Below, in pieces: positions 14,475-21,815 of a stretch of DNA of 25,299 nt. The stretch is taken from positions 1 to 25,299 of the IMG/VR virus record IMGVR_UViG_3300034418_008524. The stretch is one strand, 5' to 3'. The notes below the pieces were generated by a model, which was given only the letters and a program-made list of their open reading frames with translations, did not search any database and was not told the origin of the DNA. Source of the DNA: a virus. How positions within the stretch are numbered: position 1 is the first letter of the stretch; each line of letters starts with the position of its first letter. Both the position numbers and the translations under genes were made by a program.

Positions 14475-14678
14475 ATGAAAGCCTTACAAGCATTTGCTTT
14501 TTTTGGAGTTTTAATTTTAGGATGTGTTGTACATCTATTATCTTTCTTTTTTGTTGGAGGTGATGGAAGAGAATTATACAATCTACAAGATTATTCAATT
14601 CCTGGGATTGTATTTTTCATTTTATATTACACTATAATTATCTGTCTAGCATATATTGCTGCAGATGATGTTGAATAA
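14475..14678 (+). CDS. Small two-helix membrane protein
   Basis: The 67-residue product has two hydrophobic segments: about 5-30 (AFAFFGVLILGCVVHLLSFFF) and about 42-62 (IPGIVFFILYYTIIICLAYIA). A short polar loop joins them and the tail is acidic. It is probably a host inner-membrane protein. It lies between two structured RNA stretches, starts with ATG in the A/T-rich context common here, and has no Shine-Dalgarno. Function unknown. Confidence 0.65.
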   Translation: MKALQAFAFFGVLILGCVVHLLSFFFVGGDGRELYNLQDYSIPGIVFFILYYTIIICLAYIAADDVE

Positions 14679-14702
14679 TTAGAATGGTGGCGACTAGCCT
14701 AG

Positions 14703-14884
14703 TACAGTTAAAGTAAGAATAGCTGTATGAAACCCAAATCTTATATGTCAATAAGATTATGGACTAAATGTTCTTGCAACAGGTTGATTCTGTTATCCAA
14801 TCATCTTTAGAAGAATGTACAATCTTGTAGAGCTCTGAGAGTTACAAAAAGTAAAAAGGGTATATTATAGCTGACAACTATAAT
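14703..14884 (+). ncRNA. Second structured RNA stretch or structured 5' leader
   Basis: The 299 nt between genes contain TACAG/CTGTA (14703-14727) and a perfect 8-bp AATCTTAT/ATAAGATT with a 6-nt loop (14737-14758). ATGTTCTT/AAGAATGT (14768/14811, two G-U pairs) encloses AACAG/CTGTT (14778-14794). A perfect 7-bp ATTATAG/CTATAAT (14864-14884) follows. They could be a separate RNA or the leader of the gene at 14978. Strand is inferred. Confidence 0.45.
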
Positions 14885-14977
14885 GAATTATTCCCAAGTG
14901 CCAATGAAACAAGTAAACAACTGCTTGTGAAAGGGTTTTATAATGACAGAGGATTTTTAAATTTTAAATTAAACACT

Positions 14978-15682
14978 ATGAAACAACCAATAAACATAAT
15001 AGCATTACCTTATGGGTATTTTTATACTTATGAAGAAGGTAAACTAATAGCTCATCAAAAAGTAGATCCTTCTGAAACAGCTTACATTTATGTAACTTCA
15101 GATGTAGAGCCTATTAAGGAAGGTGATTGGTTTTATGTAGAAATGGAACAACAAGGTCACTTAATTATGCAGTTGGTGAAAAATATGGAGGTTTCCGATA
15201 GTATTCATTCTCATAAAACAGATTGGGTTATACCTGCTGGAGCTAAAAAAATCATAGCAGCTAATAACCCTAAACTAACTAAATGTAGTATGTGTGGGAT
15301 GGAAGATGGTGAACATAAAATGAGTTGTAAAACACCTTCGTTAAGAACATGTATACCACAAGTTTCACAGACATTTTTAGAAGAGTTTGTTAAAAATCCT
15401 AATGAAGAGTGGGAAGTTGAGTATGGTCTAATTAAAGATAGAATATGTATGCCTAATTGTAAATGTGAAGAAGAATGTTTAATGATGGATAAAATATTCC
15501 TTAAACTAAACAAAAACAATACTGTCAATATTACTTCTATGAATAAGAAATCAAATATTATTTCAAGATTAGATAATCTAATAGAAGATTTTGAAATGTT
15601 ACGAGATGGTAAATGGCAACCTGATAAACACAGCATTACAGCATCTATAGATAATATTAATTGGATTAAAGAAAACTTATAA
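14978..15682 (+). CDS. Cys-rich phage protein of unknown function
   Basis: I chose the ATG at 14978 (234 residues, MKQPINIIALPYG...) because AAATTAAACACT before it matches other starts here. A GTG at 14927 would add 17 residues. The first 80 residues contain IYVTSDVEPIKEGDWFYVE. Further on come PAGAKKIIAANNPKL and IPQVSQTFLEEFVKNPN. As far as I recall, this order of motifs is common in unnamed proteins of Bacteroidota phages. Two Cys clusters (KCSMCGMEDGEHKMSC and CMPNCKCEEEC) look like metal-binding inserts, perhaps zinc. The protein is cytoplasmic. Role unknown. Confidence 0.75.
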   Translation: MKQPINIIALPYGYFYTYEEGKLIAHQKVDPSETAYIYVTSDVEPIKEGDWFYVEMEQQGHLIMQLVKNMEVSDSIHSHKTDWVIPAGAKKIIAANNPKLTKCSMCGMEDGEHKMSCKTPSLRTCIPQVSQTFLEEFVKNPNEEWEVEYGLIKDRICMPNCKCEEECLMMDKIFLKLNKNNTVNITSMNKKSNIISRLDNLIEDFEMLRDGKWQPDKHSITASIDNINWIKENL

Positions 15683-15691
15683 ATAATTAAC

Positions 15692-15730
15692 ATGGAAAAA
15701 AGAAATACCCACATTGGAATGGACATATAG
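15692..15730 (+). CDS. Possible 12-codon leader peptide
   Basis: ATG-starting ORF encoding MEKRNTHIGMDI, preceded by AATAATTAAC like genuine starts in this block. It sits just before the long hairpin at 15740-15824. It may be a leader peptide or a chance ORF. Confidence 0.2.
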   Translation: MEKRNTHIGMDI

Positions 15731-15739
15731 TTTTTATAT

Positions 15740-15824
15740 AATCCTAAAATCATTAGTATCAGAAGGCTAAATCCTGTACAACGTGTGACTGTTTGGCGTG
15801 TCACAGCTAATGATTCTTAGGATT
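15740..15824 (+). promoter_or_regulatory. Long hairpin / three-way RNA structure covering a start codon
   Basis: AATCCTAA (15740-15747) pairs with TTAGGATT (15817-15824), and ATCATTAG (15749-15756) pairs with CTAATGAT (15807-15814). Together they form a 16-bp stem with one small internal loop. The stem closes two hairpins: AGG/CCT (15764-15775) and TGTGAC/GTCACA (15784-15805). The 3' arm includes the ATG at 15810, so the structure could block translation of the next gene or act as a small RNA. Confidence 0.55.
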
Positions 15825-16076
15825 TTAATTAAAAAACAAGAAGCTGTAGTAGTATCTTTTAAGCCAACAACAATTAAAAAGAGGCTACTTAGACTTAGCA
15901 CAAGTAGCATTGATTGGAACCGAAGATCAGACAGTCACATTGGTAGTTCCATAAATTATGATATTGGTTTTTCTGTTGTAATAGATTACTCTTACACAGT
16001 AATTAATTGTAAACATCCTGAACTAGGTCAACTTACCTTAGAAAGTAAAGATATTATTTCTAACTCTAAATTATAA
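15810..16076 (+). CDS. Small hypothetical protein
   Basis: The product (88 residues from ATG 15810, or 92 from GTG 15798) has a basic first third (FKPTTIKKRLLRLSTSS). A beta-rich part follows (INYDIGFSVVIDYSYTVINC). Both possible starts fall inside the hairpin at 15740-15824, so expression may depend on that structure. No family is recognised. Confidence 0.5.
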   Translation: MILRILIKKQEAVVVSFKPTTIKKRLLRLSTSSIDWNRRSDSHIGSSINYDIGFSVVIDYSYTVINCKHPELGQLTLESKDIISNSKL

Positions 16077-16103
16077 CCTTTTATTAACCTTAAAACATTT
16101 ATT

Positions 16104-16331
16104 ATGTATTTAATCGCTAATTTTTTAATCATTTTTACTCCAGTACTGCTTTATTTAAGGACAGGAAATAAAGAACTTTTTATACTGGCTTCAGGTATAG
16201 CCTTCATCTTAACTATCAGATTAGCATGGAGGGTATATAAACAAACAGTACTTATGTATCGCTTTAGAGAACATATGTTAATGATAATGTTATTCGGAAT
16301 GTCAGCATTATTAGTATTACTTTACTTTTAA
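16104..16331 (+). CDS. Small multi-pass membrane protein
   Basis: This 75-residue protein has three likely membrane helices: about 2-18, 25-42 and 56-74. Basic residues lie between them (WRVYKQTVLMYRFREH). It opens a run of tiny membrane-protein genes. It could act on the host envelope (superinfection exclusion, lysis control), but nothing specific is seen. Confidence 0.6.
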   Translation: MYLIANFLIIFTPVLLYLRTGNKELFILASGIAFILTIRLAWRVYKQTVLMYRFREHMLMIMLFGMSALLVLLYF

Positions 16332-16341
16332 ACTTTAACTT

Positions 16342-16518
16342 ATGATAACATTATCAACAATTGTTACTCACTATTTACTGCAAAGTAAAACTAGCGGAGC
16401 AACATTTATTTCATTAAAAAACTTAAGCAAAACTCATCCTAATTATCAAGTAATTGGTATTAAAAAAACAGAAATTATTATTTCAGAAGGAGAGAATTTA
16501 CCAGAATCAGATAATTAA
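16342..16518 (+). CDS. Small hypothetical protein (58 residues)
   Basis: ATG at 16342, product MITLSTIVTHYLLQ..., ending at TAA 16516-16518. It reads like a compact alpha/beta protein (SGATFISLKNLSKTHPNYQVIGIKKTEIIIS), soluble and basic. It lies 10 nt after the previous gene, with the A/T-rich start context of this block. No family is recognised. Confidence 0.5.
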   Translation: MITLSTIVTHYLLQSKTSGATFISLKNLSKTHPNYQVIGIKKTEIIISEGENLPESDN

Positions 16519-16537
16519 TGTATAAAATCCTAACACT

Positions 16538-16642
16538 ATGGCAATTTTTGAAATCGTAGGACTAAGTGTCCTTATAGCTGGTTGTATTACCGGTATTTTA
16601 TTTTTCATTTTATTGTATAAAAGTTCTTCAGACACTCTTTAA
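16538..16642 (+). CDS. Tiny single-pass membrane protein (34 residues)
   Basis: ATG at 16538; one hydrophobic helix covers residues 5-27 (EIVGLSVLIAGCITGILFF) and the tail is short and polar. The IAGC tetrapeptide resembles a lipobox, but no basic residues precede it and the helix continues beyond it. A simple membrane anchor is therefore more likely than a lipoprotein. Coding status rests on context and regular spacing. Confidence 0.4.
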   Translation: MAIFEIVGLSVLIAGCITGILFFILLYKSSSDTL

Positions 16643-16657
16643 ACCTTTAAAATTATT

Positions 16658-16801
16658 ATGGAAATCAATAATACAACAGAATTAATTGCAGTCATATGCT
16701 CAGGCGTAGTTTGTGGCACTGTAATTATTTTCTTTATATGGATTGGCTACAATTTAATAAAGCCTCACGATCCTGATGACGATTTTTTAACGGAAGATTA
16801 A
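16658..16801 (+). CDS. Tiny single-pass membrane protein (47 residues)
   Basis: ATG at 16658 follows TTTAAAATTATT, a typical start context here. One membrane helix covers about residues 8-31 (ELIAVICSGVVCGTVIIFF). An acidic C-terminal tail follows (PHDPDDDFLTED), probably cytoplasmic. It resembles the preceding 34-residue protein in layout but not in sequence. Function unknown. Confidence 0.45.
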   Translation: MEINNTTELIAVICSGVVCGTVIIFFIWIGYNLIKPHDPDDDFLTED

Positions 16802-16817
16802 AAACCTAAAATAATAC

Positions 16818-17069
16818 ATGTTGAATCAACAGTTTTATGTTACTCATGACAATTCTTATTTAACTGTAAATAGCCGCATCTATTCTTTAAAAACAAATAA
16901 AGAAGAAGCTACTAAGTTTAGCTCTGTACAAGAAGCAATACTTGCCGCGTTACAGTTAAATAGGTTCATGGGAGATTCTTATGCTCAAGTACATGATACC
17001 TTAACTAATTATTGTGTCTGGACTAGAAATAATTTACAAACTCTTAAAAGTATTAACAATGAAACTTAA
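16818..17069 (+). CDS. Small hypothetical protein (83 residues)
   Basis: The product begins with a beta-hairpin-like stretch (QFYVTHDNSYLTVNSRIYSL). An amphipathic helix follows (SVQEAILAALQLNRFM) and then a polar C-terminus. It has no membrane segment. It overlaps the next gene by 11 nt. No family is recognised. Confidence 0.6.
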   Translation: MLNQQFYVTHDNSYLTVNSRIYSLKTNKEEATKFSSVQEAILAALQLNRFMGDSYAQVHDTLTNYCVWTRNNLQTLKSINNET

Positions 17070-17322
17070 ATCATTAACTAACTCATTCTTAAACTTTTTC
17101 AACTTTGCTAAGTTTTTTAAAAGATTAAGGCTTAAAAAGACAACTAGTAAGACTATTGATGTCAATGACTTACCTGAAAACTCAGTATTTATGACGCCGG
17201 ATGGTATGCGTTGGGGTAAAAGGAATTCAAATGTAATTAGAGCTAAAGATAGCAAATCTTACAAAAAAAAGAAGCGTAGACAAGCTAATTTCAACAGGCA
17301 ATATAATTACAATCATGCCTAA
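17059..17322 (+). CDS. Small strongly basic hypothetical protein
   Basis: I chose the ATG at 17059 (87 residues, MKLKSLTNSFLNFF...), preceded by AGTATTAACA, over the GTG at 17014. The product has an amphipathic Phe/Lys-rich N-terminus (FLNFFNFAKFFKRLRLKK). The middle contains VFMTPDGMRWGKRNSNVIRA and the tail is Lys/Arg-rich (KSYKKKKRRQANF). It could bind nucleic acid or the membrane. It ends 42 nt before the ribonucleotide reductase start. Confidence 0.55.
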   Translation: MKLKSLTNSFLNFFNFAKFFKRLRLKKTTSKTIDVNDLPENSVFMTPDGMRWGKRNSNVIRAKDSKSYKKKKRRQANFNRQYNYNHA

Positions 17323-17335
17323 TTTAAAAATATTT

Positions 17336-17371
17336 ATGGTTGAGTACAATCATAAAAATACAATTTGTTAA
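17336..17371 (+). CDS. Short upstream ORF overlapping the nrdJ start
   Basis: ATG at 17336 encodes MVEYNHKNTIC and stops at 17369-17371, overlapping the TTG start of nrdJ by 7 nt in another frame. One extra base between 17336 and 17365 would fuse it to nrdJ. It is therefore either a coupling leader or the true N-terminus broken by a sequence error in the A-rich DNA. Confidence 0.3.
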   Translation: MVEYNHKNTIC

Positions 17372-20067
17372 AAAGACATTTTACAAAAGAAGGTATTTCA
17401 CCTTATGATATGTTTGAATATGACATTAGAACATCTATTATTAAAGATATAGACGGCTCTATCGTATTCGAAATGAATAATGTAGAAGTACCAAAAGGGT
17501 GGAGTCAGGTTGCTACTGATATTCTAGCCCAAAAATATTTTAGAAAAGCTGGTGTACCAGAACTTGAATTTGAATCAAGTATTAAACAAGTAGTACATCG
17601 CTTAACAGAGACTTGGACTCATTGGGGACTTAAGGAAGGTTATTTTAAGAAGAAAGAGGCTGAAATCTTTAAAGATGAATTAGCTTATATGCTTCTTAAT
17701 CAAATGGCTGCTCCAAATAGTCCTCAATGGTTCAATACCGGACTATATCATGTATATGGTATTAAAGGAAAAGCTCAAGGTCATTATTATTACAACACTG
17801 ACTCAAATGCTGTAGTGAAGTCTAAATCAGCTTATGAAAGACCTCAACCACATGCATGCTTTATTCTTAGTGTTGATGATGATCTTGTCAATTCTGGAGG
17901 AATTATGGATTTATGGACTCGTGAAGCACGTATTTTTAAATATGGCTCAGGGGTAGGAAGTAATTTCTCTAATTTAAGAGGGAAAGGTGAAAAATTATCT
18001 GGAGGTGGAACTTCTTCAGGCTTAATGTCTTTCCTCAAAATTGGTGATGCTGCTGCAGGTGCCATCAAAAGTGGAGGTACAACTAGAAGAGCAGCCAAAA
18101 TGGTTTGTCTTGATGTAGACCACCCAGAAATTAAAGATTTCATTACTTGGAAAATGAATGAAGAAACAAAAGTTCAAGCACTTATCGATTATGGTTATGA
18201 TTCACATTATGAAGGAGAAGCTTACAGAACAGTATCAGGACAAAACTCTAACAATTCAATAAGAGTTTCTGATGAGTTTTTAAAAGCTGTACAAAATAAT
18301 AGTACTTTTAATCTTATAAATCGTTCAGATGGAGGAGTTTATAGTACTGAAAGTGCTAAAGAAATTTGGGATTTAATATGTGAAGCTGCTTGGAAATCAG
18401 CAGATCCTGGTCTTCAATATGATGACACTATTAATAAATGGCACACATCACCAGAAGGAGGACGTATCAATGCATCTAATCCATGTAGCGAGTACATGTT
18501 CTTAGATAATACTGCTTGTAATCTTGCGTCATTAAATCTTAAAAAGTTTTTAAAACCGAATTTAGAATTTGATGTGGAAGGTTTTATACATGCTACAGAA
18601 TTGTGGACTACTGTATTAGAAATATCAGTAGCTATGGCACAATTTCCAAGTAAAGAAGTAGCAGAACTATCATATAAATATCGTACACTAGGTTTAGGAT
18701 ATGCAAACTTAGGCGCATTGTTAATGACAAAAGGTATTGCATATGATAGTAAAGAAGCTAGAGATTTTGCAGCTAAAATTTCAGCTTTAATGCAGGCAAC
18801 TGCATACAAACAATCAGCTTTAATGGCTGAAAAACTTGGCATGGCTCCTGGTCATGTAGATTCAGAAGATAGGGCAACAATGCTCTCTATTGTTCAAGAT
18901 CATTATGAAGAATGGGGTAGATTAGAATACCCTCTAGATACTCCACTTCATAATATGATCGAGCACCAATTTGATTTGGCAATACAGCATGGAACCAAAT
19001 CTGGATTTCGTAATGCCCAAGTTACAGTTATTGCTCCAACGGGTACTATTGGATTGTTAATGGATTGCGATACAACAGGTATTGAGCCTGACTTCGCCTT
19101 AATGAAATATAAAAAACTTTCAGGTGGAGGATATATCCAATTAGCTAACAATAGTGTTAAAACTGCTTTACAAACTTTAGGATATAATGAAATGGAAATT
19201 GATATTCTATTAGATTATCTTAAAGAACATCAACATTTTGAAGGTAGTATTTTAAACCCTAAACATTTATCAGTATTTGATTGCGCTAATAAATGTGGTA
19301 ATGGAGAACGTTATATACATGCAAATGCGCATGTTGATATGATGGCTGCTGTACAACCATTTATTTCTGGAGCTATTTCTAAAACTGTAAATCTTCCTAA
19401 CGAAGCTACAGTAAAAGATATTTCTGATATATATATCAGGGCTTGGGAAAGTGGTGTAAAAGCAATCGCAATTTATCGAGATGGTAGTAAATTATCTCAA
19501 CCATTAAATTCTAAAAAAGAGGAAGAAACCGATTCTACATTCATTCCTCCTAAAGAAAAGAAGCTTCCAAATAAACGTAAAGGATATACATGGAAAGCTA
19601 AAATTAATGGACAAACCATATTCATTAGGACCGGAGAATACGATGACGGTACATTAGGTGAACTATTTATTGATATGTACAAAGAAGGAGCTACAGTTAA
19701 GTCATTACTTAATACAGTTGCTATTTCTATATCACTAGGTTTACAACACGGTGTACCGCTGAAAGATTACGTAGACAAGTTCTCTTTCTCTAAATTCGAT
19801 CCTTCCGGTATAGTGCAAGGTCATTCACAAATTAAATTTGCAACCAGTGTTGTAGATTTTGTTATGAGATTATTGGCTAATGAATATTTAAACGATCAAA
19901 CTATGGTTCATATCCCTAATGAATCTATAGTAGTAGAAGAAACAAACAAATTTGAGCTAGTTCAAAACTCCGATTCGCCCGCGTGTCCAAAATGCGGTCA
20001 CATAACTGTAAGGAATGGTACTTGTTATAAGTGTCTTAACTGCGGTGAGAGTTTGGGCTGTAGCTAA
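17365..20067 (+). CDS. nrdJ: Class II (adenosylcobalamin-dependent) ribonucleotide reductase
   Basis: The 900-residue enzyme reduces ribonucleotides to deoxyribonucleotides for phage DNA synthesis, using vitamin B12 to make the radical. Motifs in order are APNSPQWFNTGL (116-127), HACF with Cys165, and GSGVGSNFSNLRGKGE (195-210). NPCSE (372-376) carries thiyl Cys374 with Asn372 and Glu376. Cys385 in TACNLASLNL is the partner of Cys165. PTGTIG (558-563) is the phosphate-binding loop. A TSCPD-type domain lies near residues 725-835, and a C-terminal Cys-rich tail (PACPKCGH, CYKCLNC) probably relays electrons. The frame begins at a TTG; no in-frame ATG lies near the conserved N-terminus. No nrdB-like partner is needed or seen. 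Confidence 0.95.
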   Translation: MLKRHFTKEGISPYDMFEYDIRTSIIKDIDGSIVFEMNNVEVPKGWSQVATDILAQKYFRKAGVPELEFESSIKQVVHRLTETWTHWGLKEGYFKKKEAEIFKDELAYMLLNQMAAPNSPQWFNTGLYHVYGIKGKAQGHYYYNTDSNAVVKSKSAYERPQPHACFILSVDDDLVNSGGIMDLWTREARIFKYGSGVGSNFSNLRGKGEKLSGGGTSSGLMSFLKIGDAAAGAIKSGGTTRRAAKMVCLDVDHPEIKDFITWKMNEETKVQALIDYGYDSHYEGEAYRTVSGQNSNNSIRVSDEFLKAVQNNSTFNLINRSDGGVYSTESAKEIWDLICEAAWKSADPGLQYDDTINKWHTSPEGGRINASNPCSEYMFLDNTACNLASLNLKKFLKPNLEFDVEGFIHATELWTTVLEISVAMAQFPSKEVAELSYKYRTLGLGYANLGALLMTKGIAYDSKEARDFAAKISALMQATAYKQSALMAEKLGMAPGHVDSEDRATMLSIVQDHYEEWGRLEYPLDTPLHNMIEHQFDLAIQHGTKSGFRNAQVTVIAPTGTIGLLMDCDTTGIEPDFALMKYKKLSGGGYIQLANNSVKTALQTLGYNEMEIDILLDYLKEHQHFEGSILNPKHLSVFDCANKCGNGERYIHANAHVDMMAAVQPFISGAISKTVNLPNEATVKDISDIYIRAWESGVKAIAIYRDGSKLSQPLNSKKEEETDSTFIPPKEKKLPNKRKGYTWKAKINGQTIFIRTGEYDDGTLGELFIDMYKEGATVKSLLNTVAISISLGLQHGVPLKDYVDKFSFSKFDPSGIVQGHSQIKFATSVVDFVMRLLANEYLNDQTMVHIPNESIVVEETNKFELVQNSDSPACPKCGHITVRNGTCYKCLNCGESLGCS

Positions 20068-20098
20068 AAATACCTAAAAAGGGTTTAGGGTTAATAGT

Positions 20099-20132
20099 AA
20101 GGAGAGGTGAATTAAGTAGCCTTTCCTTTTTT
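20099..20132 (+). terminator. Rho-independent terminator after nrdJ
   Basis: AAGGAGAGG (20099-20107) pairs with CCTTTCCTT (20120-20128) over 9 bp with one G-U pair, and more T residues follow. It lies 32 nt past the nrdJ stop and ends that transcript. Confidence 0.85.
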
Positions 20133-20156
20133 AAACAAGTATAAATAAGCCAAAAT

Positions 20157-20309
20157 ATGACAAAATTATTATTTTTTTACATTGTTATTAGTTATCCACT
20201 AATGGCAGGATATTTAAGAAATAGATATCCAAATAAATCTTTAATTACTTCAATAGATTTTATCGCATCTCCAGTAACTTTTTTATTTTTACTGGGGGAA
20301 AAATTATAA
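20157..20309 (+). CDS. Small membrane protein (50 residues)
   Basis: ATG at 20157, product MTKLLFFYIVISYPLMAGYL... There are two hydrophobic stretches, residues 4-19 and about 33-46, with a basic loop between (RNRYPNKS). The gene lies just after the nrdJ terminator and 3 nt before the next small ORF. No family is recognised. Confidence 0.5.
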   Translation: MTKLLFFYIVISYPLMAGYLRNRYPNKSLITSIDFIASPVTFLFLLGEKL

Positions 20310-20312
20310 GTT

Positions 20313-20417
20313 ATGAGAATTTACGAAGTAAGAGAATACTATGATGACGGGCCTAATGATATTGGAGAATCAAATCATATAAACCTGCCTATCAGTACTA
20401 TATCGTCATTCATTTAG
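20313..20417 (+). CDS. Tiny hypothetical protein (34 residues)
   Basis: ATG at 20313, product MRIYEVREYYDDGPNDIGES..., ending with TAG. The first residues look like a beta-strand followed by an acidic loop. It starts 3 nt after the previous stop codon. It is too short to place. It could be a remnant of a longer gene. Confidence 0.35.
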   Translation: MRIYEVREYYDDGPNDIGESNHINLPISTISSFI

Positions 20418-20457
20418 TTAAATACGAATAAAAAAATTATCATTTAAATATAAAATT

Positions 20458-20655
20458 ATGGAACTATTTGCCTTAAATCAAGAAGATTTTTCAATCTTTG
20501 AGAAAATGAAAGATCGCAGACCTAATCTAAGTTTACAAGGATTAAGTAATAAAATTGTTGAACCTTTTCAAAAGAAAAAAACTACTAAAAAAACTATTCC
20601 AGTAAAGGTTGTTTTTATGGGAAAACATAAAATACAAGTTTATACACCAGAATAA
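20458..20655 (+). CDS. Small basic hypothetical protein (65 residues)
   Basis: The product begins with a soluble helical segment (ELFALNQEDFSIFEKMKDR). A Lys/Thr-rich stretch follows (FQKKKTTKKTIPVKVVFMGK), then a short strand. The A/T-rich start context matches the neighbours. Two hairpins lie after the stop, the second being a terminator. Function unknown. Confidence 0.5.
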   Translation: MELFALNQEDFSIFEKMKDRRPNLSLQGLSNKIVEPFQKKKTTKKTIPVKVVFMGKHKIQVYTPE

Positions 20656-20668
20656 CACAGATAGTTTT

Positions 20669-20692
20669 AGGGCACTATGTAAAAAAAGCCCT
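20669..20692 (+). other. Hairpin in intergenic region
   Basis: AGGGC (20669-20673) pairs with GCCCT (20688-20692) around an A-rich loop. It precedes the terminator at 20718 and may be part of the same 3' end structure. Confidence 0.35.
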
Positions 20693-20717
20693 GCTTTGGT
20701 CAAGATAAAGACTCCCA

Positions 20718-20748
20718 GAAGGGGATAGGGTTACCCCTTCATTTTTAT
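20718..20748 (+). terminator. Rho-independent terminator before the 3D-domain gene
   Basis: GAAGGGG (20718-20724) pairs perfectly with CCCCTTC (20734-20740), followed by ATTTTTATTT. It separates the gene at 20458 from that at 20764. Confidence 0.75.
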
Positions 20749-20763
20749 TTAAAATCAAACATT

Positions 20764-21126
20764 ATGTTTATTTTTATTGTAAATTTATTTTTAGCATTAT
20801 TCTCTATTGAGAGTAATTCAGTAATTATTACTGTATATAATGCTACAAAACAACAATGTGATGATACTCCATTTATCACAGCTAGTGGTTTTAATATTAA
20901 TCATAACGATCAATATCATCACCGAATATTAGCACTTTCAAGAGATTTAGAACATAACTATAATCTTGAATTTGGAGACAGTGTTTATGTAACAGGAACA
21001 CTTTATGATGGGTGGTGGTATTTTGAAGATAGAATGCACCATCGTTGGACTAATAAGGTAGACTTATTAATAAACCAAAATATGCCTATTGGAAAATGGC
21101 ATGGAACTATTTTAATAACTAATTAA
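20764..21126 (+). CDS. Exported 3D-domain (double-psi beta-barrel) protein
   Basis: The 120-residue product starts with a short hydrophobic signal or anchor (FIFIVNLFLALFSI). A domain follows that resembles the 3D family, a double-psi beta-barrel named for three conserved Asp. VYNATKQQCDDTPFITASG (about 25-43) matches the usual AYNPTxxQCDxxPxxTASG. Next come RILALSRDL, FGDSVYVTG and a YFEDRMHHRWTNKVDLL segment carrying later Asp residues. Members are found in lytic transglycosylases such as MltA and in exported wall-active proteins. A role at the host cell wall, for example lysis or entry, is plausible. The catalytic Asp is not certain by eye. Confidence 0.72.
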   Translation: MFIFIVNLFLALFSIESNSVIITVYNATKQQCDDTPFITASGFNINHNDQYHHRILALSRDLEHNYNLEFGDSVYVTGTLYDGWWYFEDRMHHRWTNKVDLLINQNMPIGKWHGTILITN

Positions 21127-21136
21127 TCTTTTCATT

Positions 21137-21577
21137 ATGAAGACTTTTGTTCAATCTATTTTACCAGGAAAATCACGGATTACTTTTTGTGCAATATTAA
21201 ATCAAAATACAAACATTATTGATGTTGGGATTTCTGTATGCGCTAAAAAATATATTTATAAGAAAAAGTTCGGTAACGCTATAGCTTATGATAGAGCAGT
21301 GATAAATCCTGTATTTAGTTTTAGGAGAGATTCTAATATTAAATTTCATAGAAATGTGAATAATGTTATACAAGAACTACTTGCACGGATAAACCCTTCA
21401 ATCTTACTTGAAGCAATTGCTCATAAAGATAGTGAAGGCACTATTGTAGAAAAAGTAATTCGAGATACAAGACGATTAACTTTAAACCGTTTTGTAGAAG
21501 ATATTACACAAGAACAGTTAGTACAACCGGAACAACCAAGACAACTAATTAAATTAGAAGCAGAAGAAGCTGCGTAA
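21137..21577 (+). CDS. Hypothetical protein (146 residues)
   Basis: The product has a beta-rich N-terminal half (ITFCAILNQNTNIIDVGISV, with KKYIYKKKFGNAIAYDRAV). The C-terminal half is helical and ends in an acidic, Gln/Pro/Glu-rich tail. It is soluble with no signal. It starts 10 nt after the 3D-domain gene and could share its transcript. No family is recognised. Confidence 0.6.
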   Translation: MKTFVQSILPGKSRITFCAILNQNTNIIDVGISVCAKKYIYKKKFGNAIAYDRAVINPVFSFRRDSNIKFHRNVNNVIQELLARINPSILLEAIAHKDSEGTIVEKVIRDTRRLTLNRFVEDITQEQLVQPEQPRQLIKLEAEEAA

Positions 21578-21629
21578 CTTAAATAAAGTGCCGTAATGAT
21601 TCATAATAATCGATCACCTTAATACAAAA

Positions 21630-21815
21630 ATGGAAACTTTAATAAATAACCAAAAAAATAACAAACTATTAGATGAAATAAGAAAACTAAACCCTAGATA
21701 TACTATTAACTTTTTAAATGATAAAAACTTGATAGTTATTAAAAATTCACGAAATATTCAAATTGTGTCTATTGAAGACACTATTAAAAAATTAAAAGCT
21801 AATGAATATTTATAA
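21630..21815 (+). CDS. Small hypothetical protein (61 residues)
   Basis: A short, charged, helix-and-strand product (METLINNQKNNKLLDEIRKL...). Its last 14 nt overlap the start of the next gene in another frame, which supports coupled translation. Asn/Lys/Ile-rich, like most genes in this A/T-rich block. No motif is recognised. Confidence 0.55.
   Translation: METLINNQKNNKLLDEIRKLNPRYTINFLNDKNLIVIKNSRNIQIVSIEDTIKKLKANEYL

Noticed and set aside
15211-15804. 197-codon minus-strand ORF
   Set aside because: It lies antisense to the well-supported Cys-rich gene, its product is Leu/Ile/Ser-rich as expected from the reverse of A/T-rich coding DNA, and it overlaps the long hairpin.
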